64,000 nt of DNA from Methylobacillus arboreus (GTDB taxonomy: Bacteria > Pseudomonadota > Gammaproteobacteria > Burkholderiales > Methylophilaceae): NCBI RefSeq assembly GCF_020532725.1, contig NZ_JAJAVC010000006.1, forward strand, positions 1-64,000, given 5' to 3'. Below, one piece after another: positions 18,756 through 27,929 of the stretch. The position numbers were made by a program, and so were the translations under genes. The notes beneath the pieces were generated by a model. It made no database searches. It worked only from the letters and a program-made list of their open reading frames with translations, and had not been told where the DNA came from. Numbering within the stretch: position 1 is the stretch's first letter; every line of letters starts with the position of its first letter.

Positions 18756-19892
18756 TCACACTATACCGAGATTATCCAACCCTGCGGAGAGGTCCTTGTC
18801 CTTGGCATCCTTGCCCTCCAGCTTGATCCTGAGCCTGAGGTCGTTAACCGAATCCGCATTGCGCAGGGCATCCTCATAGCTGATCAGGTCTGCCTCGTGC
18901 AAGACGAACAGGGATTGGTCAAACGTCTGCATGCCCAGCTCGCGCGACTTGGCGATGATCTCCTTGATTTCGTGCACTTCGCCCTTGAAGATCAGGTCGG
19001 AAATCAGCGGCGAGTTGATCATGATTTCCATCGCCGCAACACGGCCTGTGGTGCCTTTACGCGCAATCAGACGCTGGGAGACAAACGCCTGCACATTGAG
19101 CGACAAATCCATGAGCAACTGGTGGCGGCGCTCTTCCGGGAAGAAGTTGATGATGCGGTCCAATGCCTGGTTGGTGCTGTTGGCATGCAGGGTGGCCATG
19201 CACAGGTGCCCGGTCTCGGCAAAGGCAATAGCGTAATCCATGGTTTCACGGTCACGGATTTCGCCGATCAGAATCACGTCCGGCGCTTGGCGCAAGGTGT
19301 TCTTGAGCGCTGTCTGCCAGTTGTCGGTATCCACCCCGATCTCGCGCTGGGTGATGATGCAGTTCTTGTGCTCATGCACAAACTCGATCGGGTCTTCTAT
19401 GGTGATGATGTGGCCGTGGCTGTTTTCATTGCGGTAACCTACCATCGCTGCAAGCGAGGTAGACTTGCCTGAACCGGTACCGCCAACAAAAATCACCAAG
19501 CCGCGCTTGGCCTGGGCAACCTCCTTGAGTATCTCCGGCAGCCCCAATTCCTCAAGACGCGGAATCTTGGTGGTAATGGTACGGAACACCAGGCCGACAC
19601 TGCCGCGCTGCACAAAGGCATTGACGCGGAAACGCGCCACGCCTGGCATGCCGATGGCAAAATTGCACTCGCGGCTTGCTTCAAATTCTGCCGCCTGCTT
19701 GTCGTTCATGATGGCACGCGCAATCTCGCGCGCCTGCTGCGCTGTCAGTGCCTGTTGCGTTACCGGCATCATCTTGCCGTCTATCTTCATGGCCGGCGGA
19801 AATCCTGCCGTAATGAAGAGGTCGGATGCCTTCTTACCCAGCATCAACCGCAATAGGTCGAATACAAACTTCTCTGCTTGCCCCTGATCCAT
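18756..19892 (-). CDS. pilU: Type IV pilus retraction ATPase PilU
   Basis: A 378-residue hexameric ATPase of the PilT/GspE superfamily, an accessory retraction motor that works with PilT. Walker A is GGTGSGKST at residues 137-145, and the Asp box GEIRDRETM and His box HLCMATLHAN follow. It differs from PilT in its variant P-loop and a C-terminal extension ending in DLSAGLDNLGIV. It lies 19 bases downstream of pilT, so the two form an operon, as is usual in beta- and gammaproteobacteria. Confidence 0.95.
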   Translation of the reverse strand: MDQGQAEKFVFDLLRLMLGKKASDLFITAGFPPAMKIDGKMMPVTQQALTAQQAREIARAIMNDKQAAEFEASRECNFAIGMPGVARFRVNAFVQRGSVGLVFRTITTKIPRLEELGLPEILKEVAQAKRGLVIFVGGTGSGKSTSLAAMVGYRNENSHGHIITIEDPIEFVHEHKNCIITQREIGVDTDNWQTALKNTLRQAPDVILIGEIRDRETMDYAIAFAETGHLCMATLHANSTNQALDRIINFFPEERRHQLLMDLSLNVQAFVSQRLIARKGTTGRVAAMEIMINSPLISDLIFKGEVHEIKEIIAKSRELGMQTFDQSLFVLHEADLISYEDALRNADSVNDLRLRIKLEGKDAKDKDLSAGLDNLGIV

Positions 19893-19911
19893 ATAATTCG
19901 TTTATCTCCGG

Positions 19912-20955
19912 CTAGCCGACAAAGGCATCCTTGTTGGCAGCTTTGGTTCTTGCCTCGGCCAGGGAAATCAGGTTACGCCGCACCAGGTCTTGCAGGTTCT
20001 GGTCCAGGGTCTGCATGCCGACATTCTGCCCAGTCTGGATCGCGGAATACATCTGCGCAATCTTGTTCTCGCGGATCAGGTTGCGGATAGCTGGCGTGCC
20101 GATCATGATTTCATGCGCCGCCACACGGCCTTGCTCATCCTTGGTCTTGCACAGGGTTTGCGAGATCACGGCGCGTAACGATTCCGACAACATGGAGCGC
20201 ACCATCTCCTTTTCCGCTGCCGGGAATACATCGACGATACGGTCTATGGTCTTGGCAGCGGAACTAGTGTGCAGGGTGCCGAACACCAGGTGGCCGGTTT
20301 CAGCCGCGCTTAGTGCCAGGCGGATGGTTTCCAGGTCCCGCATTTCACCGACCAGGATCACGTCCGGGTCTTCACGCAGTGCTGAACGCAAGGCATTGGA
20401 AAATGACAGGGTATGCGGCCCGACCTCGCGCTGGTTGATCAGGCATTTTTTCGAGATATGCACGAACTCGATCGGGTCTTCCACGGTAAGAATATGGCCG
20501 AACTCGTTTTCATTGATGAAGTCGATCATGGCCGCCAATGTGGTGGATTTACCGGAGCCGGTAGGCCCGGTCACCAGCACGATGCCGCGCGGGTTCTGCG
20601 CAATCTCGCGGAAGATGGGCGGACAGCCCAACTGCTCCATGGTCAGCACCTTGGAAGGAATGGTACGGAATACCGCGCCAGCCCCGCGGTTCTGGTTGAA
20701 GGCATTGACACGGAAACGCGCCAGGTTGGGGATCTCGAAGGAAAAATCACACTCCAGCGTCTCTTCGTACACCTTGCGCTGGCCGTCGTTCATGATGTCA
20801 TACACCATGTCGTGCACAGCGCTGTGGTCCAGCGGCGGCACATTGATCTTGCGCACATCGCCATGCACCCGGATCAATGGCGGCATCCCTGCCGAGAGAT
20901 GCAAGTCGGAAGCCTTGTTTTTGACCGAGAACGCCAGTAAATCCGAAATATCCAA
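19912..20955 (-). CDS. pilT: Type IV pilus retraction ATPase PilT
   Basis: A 347-residue motor ATPase that depolymerises pili to drive twitching and DNA uptake. Walker A GPTGSGKST spans residues 130-138; GEMRDLETIRLALSAAETGH carries the Asp and His boxes. The C-terminal AIRNLIRE segment is a PilT hallmark needed for retraction. Divergent from yggS with a 76-base gap that should hold both promoters; the pilT-yggS-proC neighbourhood is widely conserved. Confidence 0.97.
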   Translation of the reverse strand: MDISDLLAFSVKNKASDLHLSAGMPPLIRVHGDVRKINVPPLDHSAVHDMVYDIMNDGQRKVYEETLECDFSFEIPNLARFRVNAFNQNRGAGAVFRTIPSKVLTMEQLGCPPIFREIAQNPRGIVLVTGPTGSGKSTTLAAMIDFINENEFGHILTVEDPIEFVHISKKCLINQREVGPHTLSFSNALRSALREDPDVILVGEMRDLETIRLALSAAETGHLVFGTLHTSSAAKTIDRIVDVFPAAEKEMVRSMLSESLRAVISQTLCKTKDEQGRVAAHEIMIGTPAIRNLIRENKIAQMYSAIQTGQNVGMQTLDQNLQDLVRRNLISLAEARTKAANKDAFVG

Positions 20956-21031
20956 GAGAGGCTCCTGTTATAATTTTGCCCCAGGCACGCTGGTGCCCGG
21001 TATGGTTGCAATCACGAAGGATGGACGGATT

Positions 21032-21739
21032 ATGGACACAATTGGCGGGCGCTGGCAAGCAATCAAGGCCAGCATCGAGGCCGCAGCGCTTGATGCCGGA
21101 AGAGCGCCGGACTCTGTGAGCCTGCTGGCCGTAAGCAAGGCGCACCCGGCCAGCGCCATGCGCGAAGTCTACATGCTCGGGCAGCGCAAGTTCGGCGAGA
21201 ATTACCTGCAGGAAGCGCTGACCAAGCAGGCAGAACTCAAGGACCTGGCGATAGAATGGCACTTTATCGGCCCGATCCAGAGCAACAAGACCCAAGCAAT
21301 CGCCCAGCATTTCGACTGGGTGCACAGCGTGGATCGCGTCAAGATCGCCGAGCGGCTCAATGCGGCCCGCAGTGCAGAACTCCCTCAGCTTCAGGTCTGC
21401 ATCCAGGTCAATATAAGCGAGGAAAACAGCAAGAGCGGCGCCAGCGCGGCAGAAGCGATTGCGCTTGCCGGACATATCAGGCAATTGCCGCGCCTGAGCC
21501 TGCGAGGCCTTATGGCGATTCCTGCGCCGACGGCCGACCCGGCAGTGCAGCAGGCCCAGTTCCGCGAGGTGCGTAACATCTACCAAACACTATTGGCGCA
21601 AGGTCACGACCTGGATACCTTGTCCATGGGCATGTCGGAAGATTTTCCCGCAGCTATCCGGGAGGGTGCGACAATAGTCAGGGTGGGCTCAGCCATTTTC
21701 GGTGCCCGGATCAAGTCAACAACATCAACAACAGAATAG
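21032..21739 (+). CDS. yggS: YggS family pyridoxal phosphate homeostasis protein
   Basis: A 235-residue TIM-barrel PLP-binding protein (PLPBP/YBL036C family) with no known catalytic activity, which buffers PLP and affects amino-acid metabolism. The PLP lysine is in SLLAVSKAHPASAMREVY; FGENYLQEAL and EWHFIGPIQSNKT are family signatures. The start is set at MDTIGGRW by homology to the usual N-terminus; an in-frame ATG 30 bases earlier is possible. A long in-frame extension upstream lies antisense to pilT and is not coding. proC follows by 5 bases. Confidence 0.95.
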   Translation: MDTIGGRWQAIKASIEAAALDAGRAPDSVSLLAVSKAHPASAMREVYMLGQRKFGENYLQEALTKQAELKDLAIEWHFIGPIQSNKTQAIAQHFDWVHSVDRVKIAERLNAARSAELPQLQVCIQVNISEENSKSGASAAEAIALAGHIRQLPRLSLRGLMAIPAPTADPAVQQAQFREVRNIYQTLLAQGHDLDTLSMGMSEDFPAAIREGATIVRVGSAIFGARIKSTTSTTE

Positions 21740-21744
21740 TCACT

Positions 21745-22554
21745 ATGAAAATCAGCTTCATCGGCGGCGGCAACATGGCAGGCGCCATCATCGGCGGACT
21801 CAAGCAAAAAGGCTTCAACACGGCAGATATCAATGTCGTGGAACTGGATGCAGCAAAGCGTGCGCAACTGACAGAAGCGTTTGGCGTGCAGGCCACGGAG
21901 CACCTGCCCAGCGTCGTCAATTCAGACGTCATCGTCCTGGCAGTCAAACCCCAGCAACTGCGCGACCTCGCTATTTTTCTCGCGAGTTTTCTCAAGCAGC
22001 AACTCATTATTTCCATTGCCGCCGGTATCAGTTGCGCTGCCCTCAGCCGCTGGCTGAACGGCTACAGCGCCATTGTGCGCGTCATGCCCAATACGCCTGC
22101 GCAAATCCAGGCTGGCGTGTCTGGCCTTTATGCGGCAGAAGGCGTCAGCATGGAACAGCGCGAACAGGCCAACCTGCTATTGTCCGCTGCAGGCAGTACA
22201 TTATGGTTGGACGATGAAAGCAAGATAGACGCAGTCACCGCGATTTCTGGCAGCGGCCCGGCTTATGTGTTCTACTTCATTGAAGCACTGGAACAGGCAG
22301 CACTGGAGCTTGGCTTTGACCCGGAACAGGCACGCTCATTGAGCCTGCAAACATTCCTCGGCGCCAGCAAGCTGGCAAGCCAGAGCGACTCGCCCGCAGC
22401 GACATTGCGCTCCCAGGTAACATCCAAGGGCGGCACCACAGAGCGGGCGATCCAGTCCATGGAACAGGCCAATATCAAACAGGCGATTATCCAGGCAGCG
22501 CATGCGGCAGCGGAACGCGCACGCGAACTGGGCGAACAATTAGGAAAGGATTAA
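21745..22554 (+). CDS. proC: Pyrroline-5-carboxylate reductase ProC
   Basis: Catalyses the last step of proline synthesis, reducing pyrroline-5-carboxylate with NAD(P)H. The 269 residues begin with a Rossmann motif GGGNMAGAIIGGL and contain the family signature around PGGTTERAIQSME-like SKGGTTERAI. Length and both domains are intact. It sits between yggS and yggT, a conserved trio in proteobacteria. Confidence 0.97.
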   Translation: MKISFIGGGNMAGAIIGGLKQKGFNTADINVVELDAAKRAQLTEAFGVQATEHLPSVVNSDVIVLAVKPQQLRDLAIFLASFLKQQLIISIAAGISCAALSRWLNGYSAIVRVMPNTPAQIQAGVSGLYAAEGVSMEQREQANLLLSAAGSTLWLDDESKIDAVTAISGSGPAYVFYFIEALEQAALELGFDPEQARSLSLQTFLGASKLASQSDSPAATLRSQVTSKGGTTERAIQSMEQANIKQAIIQAAHAAAERARELGEQLGKD

Positions 22555-22588
22555 CAATGCCAACAGCAACCTCAAGCCGGGAGTCCGC

Positions 22589-23164
22589 ATGATAGACAAC
22601 GCCTTGCAATTCCTGCTGCATACTTTATTGGGGCTATTTACCCTGGCCCTGCTGCTGCGCTTCTACCTGCAACTGACACGGGCGCCTTTCCATAACCCTG
22701 TCTCCCAGGCCATCGTCGCCGTCACCAACTTTGCCGTCAAACCCATCCGGCGTATTGTCCCGGGGATTGGCGGCCTGGACACTTCCACCCTGCTGCTGGC
22801 ATTCATTGCGCAATTCCTGCTGCAAGTGGGCTCTTTGTGGATACGCGACTTTCCCTTGCTTGTTGCAGACAACACCATTTGGATCGCCTTGCTGGGCTTG
22901 GCATTTGTCGGCCTGCTCAAACTCAGCATCTATATCTTTCTTTATGCGGTGCTGCTGCAAGCCATTCTCAGCTGGATCAATCCCCACACCATCCTCAGCC
23001 CGGTGCTGGACGCGCTTACCCGGCCGCTATTGCGTCCGTTACGCAACCGCATTCCCACCGCGGGCGGTTTCGACCTCAGCCCTTTAGCGGTGTTCATTTT
23101 CGCCCAGCTAGTGCTGATCGTACTTGTTACTCCGATGGAGCAGCAGTTACTACGCCTGTTCTAA
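22589..23164 (+). CDS. yggT: YggT family membrane protein
   Basis: A 191-residue inner-membrane protein made of two tandem YggT units, each with two hydrophobic segments and the pattern LRFYLQL...NPVSQAIV / AILSWINPHTILSPVLDALTRPLLRPLRN. Function is uncertain; homologues are linked to osmotic stress, ion homeostasis and, in Gram-positives, cell division (YlmG). Last gene of the yggS-proC-yggT unit; a strong hairpin follows. Confidence 0.92.
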   Translation: MIDNALQFLLHTLLGLFTLALLLRFYLQLTRAPFHNPVSQAIVAVTNFAVKPIRRIVPGIGGLDTSTLLLAFIAQFLLQVGSLWIRDFPLLVADNTIWIALLGLAFVGLLKLSIYIFLYAVLLQAILSWINPHTILSPVLDALTRPLLRPLRNRIPTAGGFDLSPLAVFIFAQLVLIVLVTPMEQQLLRLF

Positions 23165-23201
23165 GCTGGGCCTGAATCCAATACCGCCCAGCAGTCGACT
23201 G

Positions 23202-23239
23202 GGCAGGAACAACTGACCGCTTACGCAGTTGTTCCTGCC
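23202..23239. terminator. Strong hairpin between convergent genes
   Basis: GGCAGGAACAACTG and CAGTTGTTCCTGCC form a perfect 14-bp stem with a 10-base loop between yggT (plus) and the following minus-strand gene. There is no U-tract, so it may be a bidirectional terminator of the non-canonical type or another structured element. Confidence 0.55.
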
Positions 23240-23255
23240 AGCGACCAGTCAGAGA

Positions 23256-23978
23256 TTAAGGTGCGACGCCAAGCTTTTTCGCCAGTTCGTTAGCCGACAA
23301 GATATGCCCAAACCCATCAGTGCCCATGGCAAACTTATCCGCATCTTTCAATCCGCCCACAACAAGGGGATCGAAGCCTGCCGAGGAGATCAATGCCTTG
23401 GCAACCTCCAGCGCCTGTTGGTCGTCGCCGGCAATCGGGATGGCAATGCGGGGCGTACGCCCGGCATTATCGGTAAACACACGGTTATTGGCAGCATTGA
23501 AGGCACGGACAATATGCGCGCCTGGCAGATATTTTGCCGTGGTGATACCTATGCCGTTGGCCTGGGTCTCGGGATATAGCGAGCTGCGATTGGCATTACC
23601 CGCATCAAGCACGATCTTGCCCTTGAGCGCCTCGCCGTAGTCACGGCCAACTTGTGGATAGGCCTCATAAGGCACAGCCAGCAAAATGGCATCGCCGAAT
23701 GCAATCGCTTCTTCCACGGTTCCAGCGTGTGCCTTGGGCCCCAGCTTCTCAACCAGCGATTTCAGGCTTGCAGGATCCCGTGAGGAAAACAGGACTTCAT
23801 GCCCGGCCTTCACCCATAGTGCACCGACTGCGCCCCCCAGGTTCCCTGCCCCGATAGTGCCAATTTTTAGGGATTTCCCCTCAGCAGCAAAGGCAGCATG
23901 CCCACCGAAAGGAAGAGCGGCCAGCAGGCCCAGGCCTCCTCCAAGTTTCAGAAGCTGTCGACGCGATATATTACGCAT
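23256..23978 (-). CDS. Tat-exported NADP-binding oxidoreductase (F420:NADP reductase-like)
   Basis: A 240-residue protein. The N-terminus is a twin-arginine signal, SRRQLLKLGGGLGLLAA with Arg6-Arg7, ending near AAFA. The rest is a single Rossmann-type domain of the F420-dependent NADP reductase/ProC-like superfamily: G-x-x-G-A-G-N-L-G-G at residues 40-49 and SSRD for the NADP 2'-phosphate at the second strand. True F420 use is unlikely in this lineage. Export of a nucleotide-binding oxidoreductase through Tat implies it folds with cofactor before export. The ribosome site AAGGAG is well placed. Substrate unknown. Bases 23979-24130 beyond it hold nothing recognisable. Confidence 0.85.
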   Translation of the reverse strand: MRNISRRQLLKLGGGLGLLAALPFGGHAAFAAEGKSLKIGTIGAGNLGGAVGALWVKAGHEVLFSSRDPASLKSLVEKLGPKAHAGTVEEAIAFGDAILLAVPYEAYPQVGRDYGEALKGKIVLDAGNANRSSLYPETQANGIGITTAKYLPGAHIVRAFNAANNRVFTDNAGRTPRIAIPIAGDDQQALEVAKALISSAGFDPLVVGGLKDADKFAMGTDGFGHILSANELAKKLGVAP

Positions 23979-24130
23979 GGCATTTCTCCTTGATCAAAAC
24001 AATGACCTGTTCGAGTATAGAACCAGAAACAGTACCATGACAAAGACCAAGGTAAAGGTTGCGAAAAATAATGTAAGCGGAAGTAAATCCGGCTTGGGGC
24101 CAAACATCCGCACCAGAACTTCACAAAAGG

Positions 24131-25582
24131 CTACATGAGGACAATATCGTAGGTTTCCTGGGCATAATGGGTTTCTGCCTGCAGGGAAATGGGCTTGCCA
24201 ATAAAATCGGAAAGATTGGCCAGGCTTTGCGATTCTTCATCCAGCAACAGGTCAATGACCTTGGGCGCCGCCAGAATGCGGAACTCGCGTGCGGTAAACT
24301 GCTTGGCATTGCGCAGCAGTTCTCGGAAAATTTCATAGCAAACAGTCTGTGCGGTTTTCACCTCGCCCCGCCCCTTACAGGACGGGCAAGGCTCGCACAA
24401 CAGGTGCGCCAGGCTCTCTCGCGTACGCTTGCGCGTCATTTCCACCAGGCCAAGCGTAGAGAAACCGTTGACCCCGGTCCGCGCCCTGTCCTTGACCACG
24501 GTTTTTTTCAGCTCGGTGAGCACGGCTTCCTGTTGCTCAGGTTCGTCCATGTCGATGAAATCAATGATGATGATGCCGCCGAGGTTGCGTACGCGTAACT
24601 GACGGGCAATACATTGCGCCGCTTCAAGATTGGTCTTGAAAATCGTATCGGAAAGGCTGCGGCCGCTCACAAAGCCGCCGGTGTTCACATCCACTGTGGT
24701 CAGCGCCTCGGTCTGGTCAAAGATCAGGTAACCACCCGACTTGAGCTCCACCTTGCGCGACATGGCCTTGTTGATTTCATGCTCGACATGGTACATATCA
24801 AACAAAGGACGTCCACCCTGATAATGCTCAATGCGTTTGACTGCGCCAACGGCATAGTGGCTGGCAAAATCAAGCAGCTTTTGGTATGTCTCGCGCGAAT
24901 CGACAAGGATGCGCTCAGTCTCATCATTCACCACATCACGCAGCACACGCATGGGCAGGTCCAGGTCCTGGAACACCAGGGAGCGGTCTGCGGCACCATG
25001 GCTTGCCGCCTGGATATTGCTCCAGACCTTCTGCAGATAGTCTATGTCGGCAAGCAGCTCTTCATCAGTAGCGGCTTCCGACATGGTGCGGATGATGTAA
25101 CCGCCCTGGCGGTTCTCGGGCAACAGACGCAATAGCCGCTCACGCAGCAATTCACGCTCGGCTTCATCTTCAATGCGCTGGGATACGCCAATGTGCTGCT
25201 GCTGCGGCAGATAAACCAGGAAGCGCCCGGCAATACTGATCTGTGTAGTCAAGCGCGCGCCCTTGGTGCCGATTGGCTCCTTGATCACCTGCACCATAAC
25301 GGGCTGGCCTTCGTGCAGCACCTCCTGGATGGCCTTTTCCTTTTCCGGGCTACAGCATTCCAGAATATCCGCCACGTGCAGGAAGGCCGCTCGCTGCAAA
25401 CCAATCTCGACGAAGGCTGACTGCATGCCGGGCAACACGCGGCAGACCTTGCCGCGATAGATGTTGCCCACCAGTCCCAGCGAAGTGGCACGCTCCACAT
25501 GCAACTCCTGCAGCACCCCTTGCTCCACGATGGCAACACGGGTTTCCTGCGGCGTTACATTGATCAGAATTTCTTCACTCAT
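24131..25582 (-). CDS. rng: Ribonuclease G
   Basis: Endoribonuclease of the RNase E/G family that matures the 5' end of 16S rRNA and degrades mRNAs. 483 residues from MSEEILINVTPQ; an upstream in-frame ATG would add 23 residues unlike the family. It has an S1 domain (about residues 35-125), the 5' sensor, catalytic Asp residues in VDVNTGGFVSG and IIIIDFIDM, and the zinc-link CPSCKGRG that joins dimers. It lacks the long C-terminal scaffold of RNase E, which supports RNase G. The maf gene lies upstream in the same direction, a conserved pair. Confidence 0.95.
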   Translation of the reverse strand: MSEEILINVTPQETRVAIVEQGVLQELHVERATSLGLVGNIYRGKVCRVLPGMQSAFVEIGLQRAAFLHVADILECCSPEKEKAIQEVLHEGQPVMVQVIKEPIGTKGARLTTQISIAGRFLVYLPQQQHIGVSQRIEDEAERELLRERLLRLLPENRQGGYIIRTMSEAATDEELLADIDYLQKVWSNIQAASHGAADRSLVFQDLDLPMRVLRDVVNDETERILVDSRETYQKLLDFASHYAVGAVKRIEHYQGGRPLFDMYHVEHEINKAMSRKVELKSGGYLIFDQTEALTTVDVNTGGFVSGRSLSDTIFKTNLEAAQCIARQLRVRNLGGIIIIDFIDMDEPEQQEAVLTELKKTVVKDRARTGVNGFSTLGLVEMTRKRTRESLAHLLCEPCPSCKGRGEVKTAQTVCYEIFRELLRNAKQFTAREFRILAAPKVIDLLLDEESQSLANLSDFIGKPISLQAETHYAQETYDIVLM

Positions 25583-25617
25583 GACATCACTTAATTTATT
25601 TTTCCGCTTATTCTTAG

Positions 25618-26208
25618 TCAGGCTGCCCGGCCCGGAATGGCAAAACCGCAATTTCTGAGCAAGGTCGCAGTTTCAAACAACGGCAGGCCCATCACGCCGG
25701 AGTAGCTGCCTTCAATGCGCTCAATCAGGGTGCCGCCCAAGCCTTGTATGCCATAGGCGCCTGCCTTGTCCCGTGGCTCGCCACTTGCCACATAAGCCGC
25801 AATCAACTCATGGTTCAAGCTTGCCATCTTCACGCGCGTGGTCGAAAGTGCCGTTTCCACGCCCTTACCACTTGCCAGAGCAATTGCCGTATGCACCTCA
25901 TGCCAGCCCCCTGACATGGAAGCCAGCATGGCATAAGCCTCATCATCATCTTGCGGCTTGCCCAGAATATCGCCATCCACACATACCGTTGTGTCCGCTG
26001 CCAGCACCGGCATATCCAGCACAGCCAGTTTTCCAGCACAGGCCCGTGCTTTTTCACGCGCAAGCCGCAATACATAATCGGCAGCCGGTTCCGCATTATA
26101 TACAGACTCGTCTATATCGGAAGGCAATACGACAAACTCCACACCAATTTGCTGTAACAGCTCCGCACGCCTTGGTGAGCGCGAGGCAAGATAAATGCGT
26201 GTCATCAT
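25618..26208 (-). CDS. maf: Maf/YhdE nucleotide pyrophosphatase
   Basis: A 196-residue house-cleaning enzyme that hydrolyses non-canonical or excess nucleotides (dTTP/UTP for the YhdE type). The N-terminal signature LASRSPRRAELL and the DIDES and ADTTVCVDG motifs are present. The start is one of two adjacent ATG codons; a preceding in-frame TTG is less likely. In many proteobacteria maf directly precedes rng, as here (35-base gap). Confidence 0.93.
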   Translation of the reverse strand: MMTRIYLASRSPRRAELLQQIGVEFVVLPSDIDESVYNAEPAADYVLRLAREKARACAGKLAVLDMPVLAADTTVCVDGDILGKPQDDDEAYAMLASMSGGWHEVHTAIALASGKGVETALSTTRVKMASLNHELIAAYVASGEPRDKAGAYGIQGLGGTLIERIEGSYSGVMGLPLFETATLLRNCGFAIPGRAA

Positions 26209-26373
26209 CAAGCTTCTATGGAATATGTTGGTTAACTTGGGCGAGGATACTAACCGATAGACCTTGGCACCAACAAGTGAGTCGAAATGATGTTACTGGC
26301 TTCGCAGCCAATCCCGCTGTAAAATTATGGGTTTACGTTGTCCTGGCACATCTGTGCCCTGGTGAGCAAGCCC

Positions 26374-26817
26374 ATGATCTGGAAACCCCATACCACTGTT
26401 GCCGCTATCGTTGAGCAGGATGGCCGATTCCTCCTGGTGGAGGAAGAAACCGCCGAGGGCATCCGCCTCAACCAGCCGGCCGGCCATGTCGAGAATGGCG
26501 AAAGCCTGCTTGAAGCCGCAGTCAGGGAAGCGCGCGAGGAAACCGCCTACCGCTTCACCCCGCAAAGCCTGCTTGGCATCTACCATTGGCGCCACCCTCT
26601 CAAGGACATCACTTACCTGCGCTTTGCCTTTATTGGCCAAGTGGATGACCATAGGCCGGAGCAGCCACTTGATGATGGCATCCTGCGCGCAGTCTGGCTT
26701 ACACTGGATGAAGTCCGTGCCAGCCATGCGCAACACCGCAGCCCGCAAGTGCTGGCCTGCATAGAGCATTATCTGGCGGGACAGCATTTCCCGCTCAACG
26801 TCATCACCCATTTATAG
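26374..26817 (+). CDS. nudJ: NUDIX hydrolase NudJ-like
   Basis: A 147-residue Nudix hydrolase. The Nudix box runs from GHVENGESLLEAAVREA to REETAY with the catalytic REEx pattern intact. NudJ of E. coli removes phosphate from nucleoside tri/diphosphates and from HMP-PP; the opening WKPHTTVAAIVEQDGRFLLVEE matches that subgroup. The start is ATG at MIWKP, though GTG four codons earlier is possible. It is directly followed by mnmA, the same nudJ-mnmA order as in enterobacteria. Confidence 0.92.
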   Translation: MIWKPHTTVAAIVEQDGRFLLVEEETAEGIRLNQPAGHVENGESLLEAAVREAREETAYRFTPQSLLGIYHWRHPLKDITYLRFAFIGQVDDHRPEQPLDDGILRAVWLTLDEVRASHAQHRSPQVLACIEHYLAGQHFPLNVITHL

Positions 26818-26826
26818 AATCGCATC

Positions 26827-27909
26827 ATGAAGAAAAAAGTCATCGTCGGCCTGTCCGGCGGCGTCGACTCCTCAGTCGCCGCATTACTGCTCAAGGAACA
26901 AGGCTATGAAGTCACCGGCCTGTTCATGAAGAACTGGGAGGATGACGACACCGACGAATACTGCCCCGCCAAGCAGGACCTGATTGATGCGGCCGCCGTC
27001 GCCGACAAGCTCGGTATCGAAATCGAGGCGGTCAATTTCAGCAAGGAATACAAGGAACGCGTATTCGCCAATTTCCTGGAGGAATACAGCGCTGGCCGTA
27101 CGCCCAACCCGGATATCCTCTGCAACTCCGAAATCAAGTTCAAGGCATTCCTCGACCATGCCATGGCGCTGGGGGGAGACCTCATCGCCACCGGCCATTA
27201 CGCCCAGGTGCGCGAGAAAAATGGCTTGTTCCAGCTCATGAAGGCTGACGACGGCACCAAGGATCAGAGCTATTTCCTTTACCGCCTCAACCAGACGCAA
27301 TTATCCAAGACCCTGTTCCCGCTCGGCCATCTGCTCAAGCGCGAGATCCGCGAAATTGCGCGCCGTGCAGGACTGCCCACCAGCGAGAAGAAGGACTCCA
27401 CCGGCATCTGCTTCATCGGCGAACGTCCGTTCCAGGAATTCCTCAGTCGCTACCTGCCACGCACGCCTGGAGAAATCCAGACGCCTGAAGGCAAGGTCGT
27501 CGGCCAGCACAACGGCTTGATGTACTACACCATGGGGCAGCGCCAAGGTCTGGGAATCGGCGGCTCGAAGGAAAGCAATGGCGAGCCCTGGTTCGTCGCT
27601 GGCAAGGACATGCAGCGCAATGTGCTGGTTGTGGTGCAGGGGCACGACCATCCCTTATTGCTCAACGACGGCCTGGTAGCCGGCAACCTGCACTGGATTG
27701 CCGGCGAAGACCCGCAAACACACTGGGTATATGCCGCCAAGACCCGTTACCGCCAGCCGGACGCGCCTTGTGAAATCGACAGGCTGGAAGGCGGCATTAC
27801 CGACATTCGCTTTGGGCAGAAACAATGGGCGATTACACCGGGGCAATCGGTCGTGGTCTATGAAAGCAATGTCTGCTTGGGTGGCGGAATTATCACTTCA
27901 GCACTTTAA
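26827..27909 (+). CDS. mnmA: tRNA-specific 2-thiouridylase MnmA
   Basis: Thiolates U34 of tRNA-Lys, -Glu and -Gln, using sulfur relayed by Tus proteins. 360 residues. The PP-loop [15 protein letters not shown] lies at residues 8-22; catalytic cysteines lie in [11 protein letters not shown] and [13 protein letters not shown]. Close behind nudJ (9 bases), so probably co-transcribed with it. hflD and purB, which often follow, are absent. Confidence 0.97.
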   Translation: MKKKVIVGLSGGVDSSVAALLLKEQGYEVTGLFMKNWEDDDTDEYCPAKQDLIDAAAVADKLGIEIEAVNFSKEYKERVFANFLEEYSAGRTPNPDILCNSEIKFKAFLDHAMALGGDLIATGHYAQVREKNGLFQLMKADDGTKDQSYFLYRLNQTQLSKTLFPLGHLLKREIREIARRAGLPTSEKKDSTGICFIGERPFQEFLSRYLPRTPGEIQTPEGKVVGQHNGLMYYTMGQRQGLGIGGSKESNGEPWFVAGKDMQRNVLVVVQGHDHPLLLNDGLVAGNLHWIAGEDPQTHWVYAAKTRYRQPDAPCEIDRLEGGITDIRFGQKQWAITPGQSVVVYESNVCLGGGIITSAL

Positions 27910-27929
27910 GTCATCCTACAGTGCCAGAA

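Noticed and set aside
19931-21031. Long N-terminal extension of yggS
   Set aside because: The extra ~367 codons are antisense to pilT; YggS proteins start at the MDTIGG position.
24036-24137. 33-codon basic open frame near the rng stop
   Set aside because: No Shine-Dalgarno, overlaps the end of rng on the other strand, no recognisable homologue.
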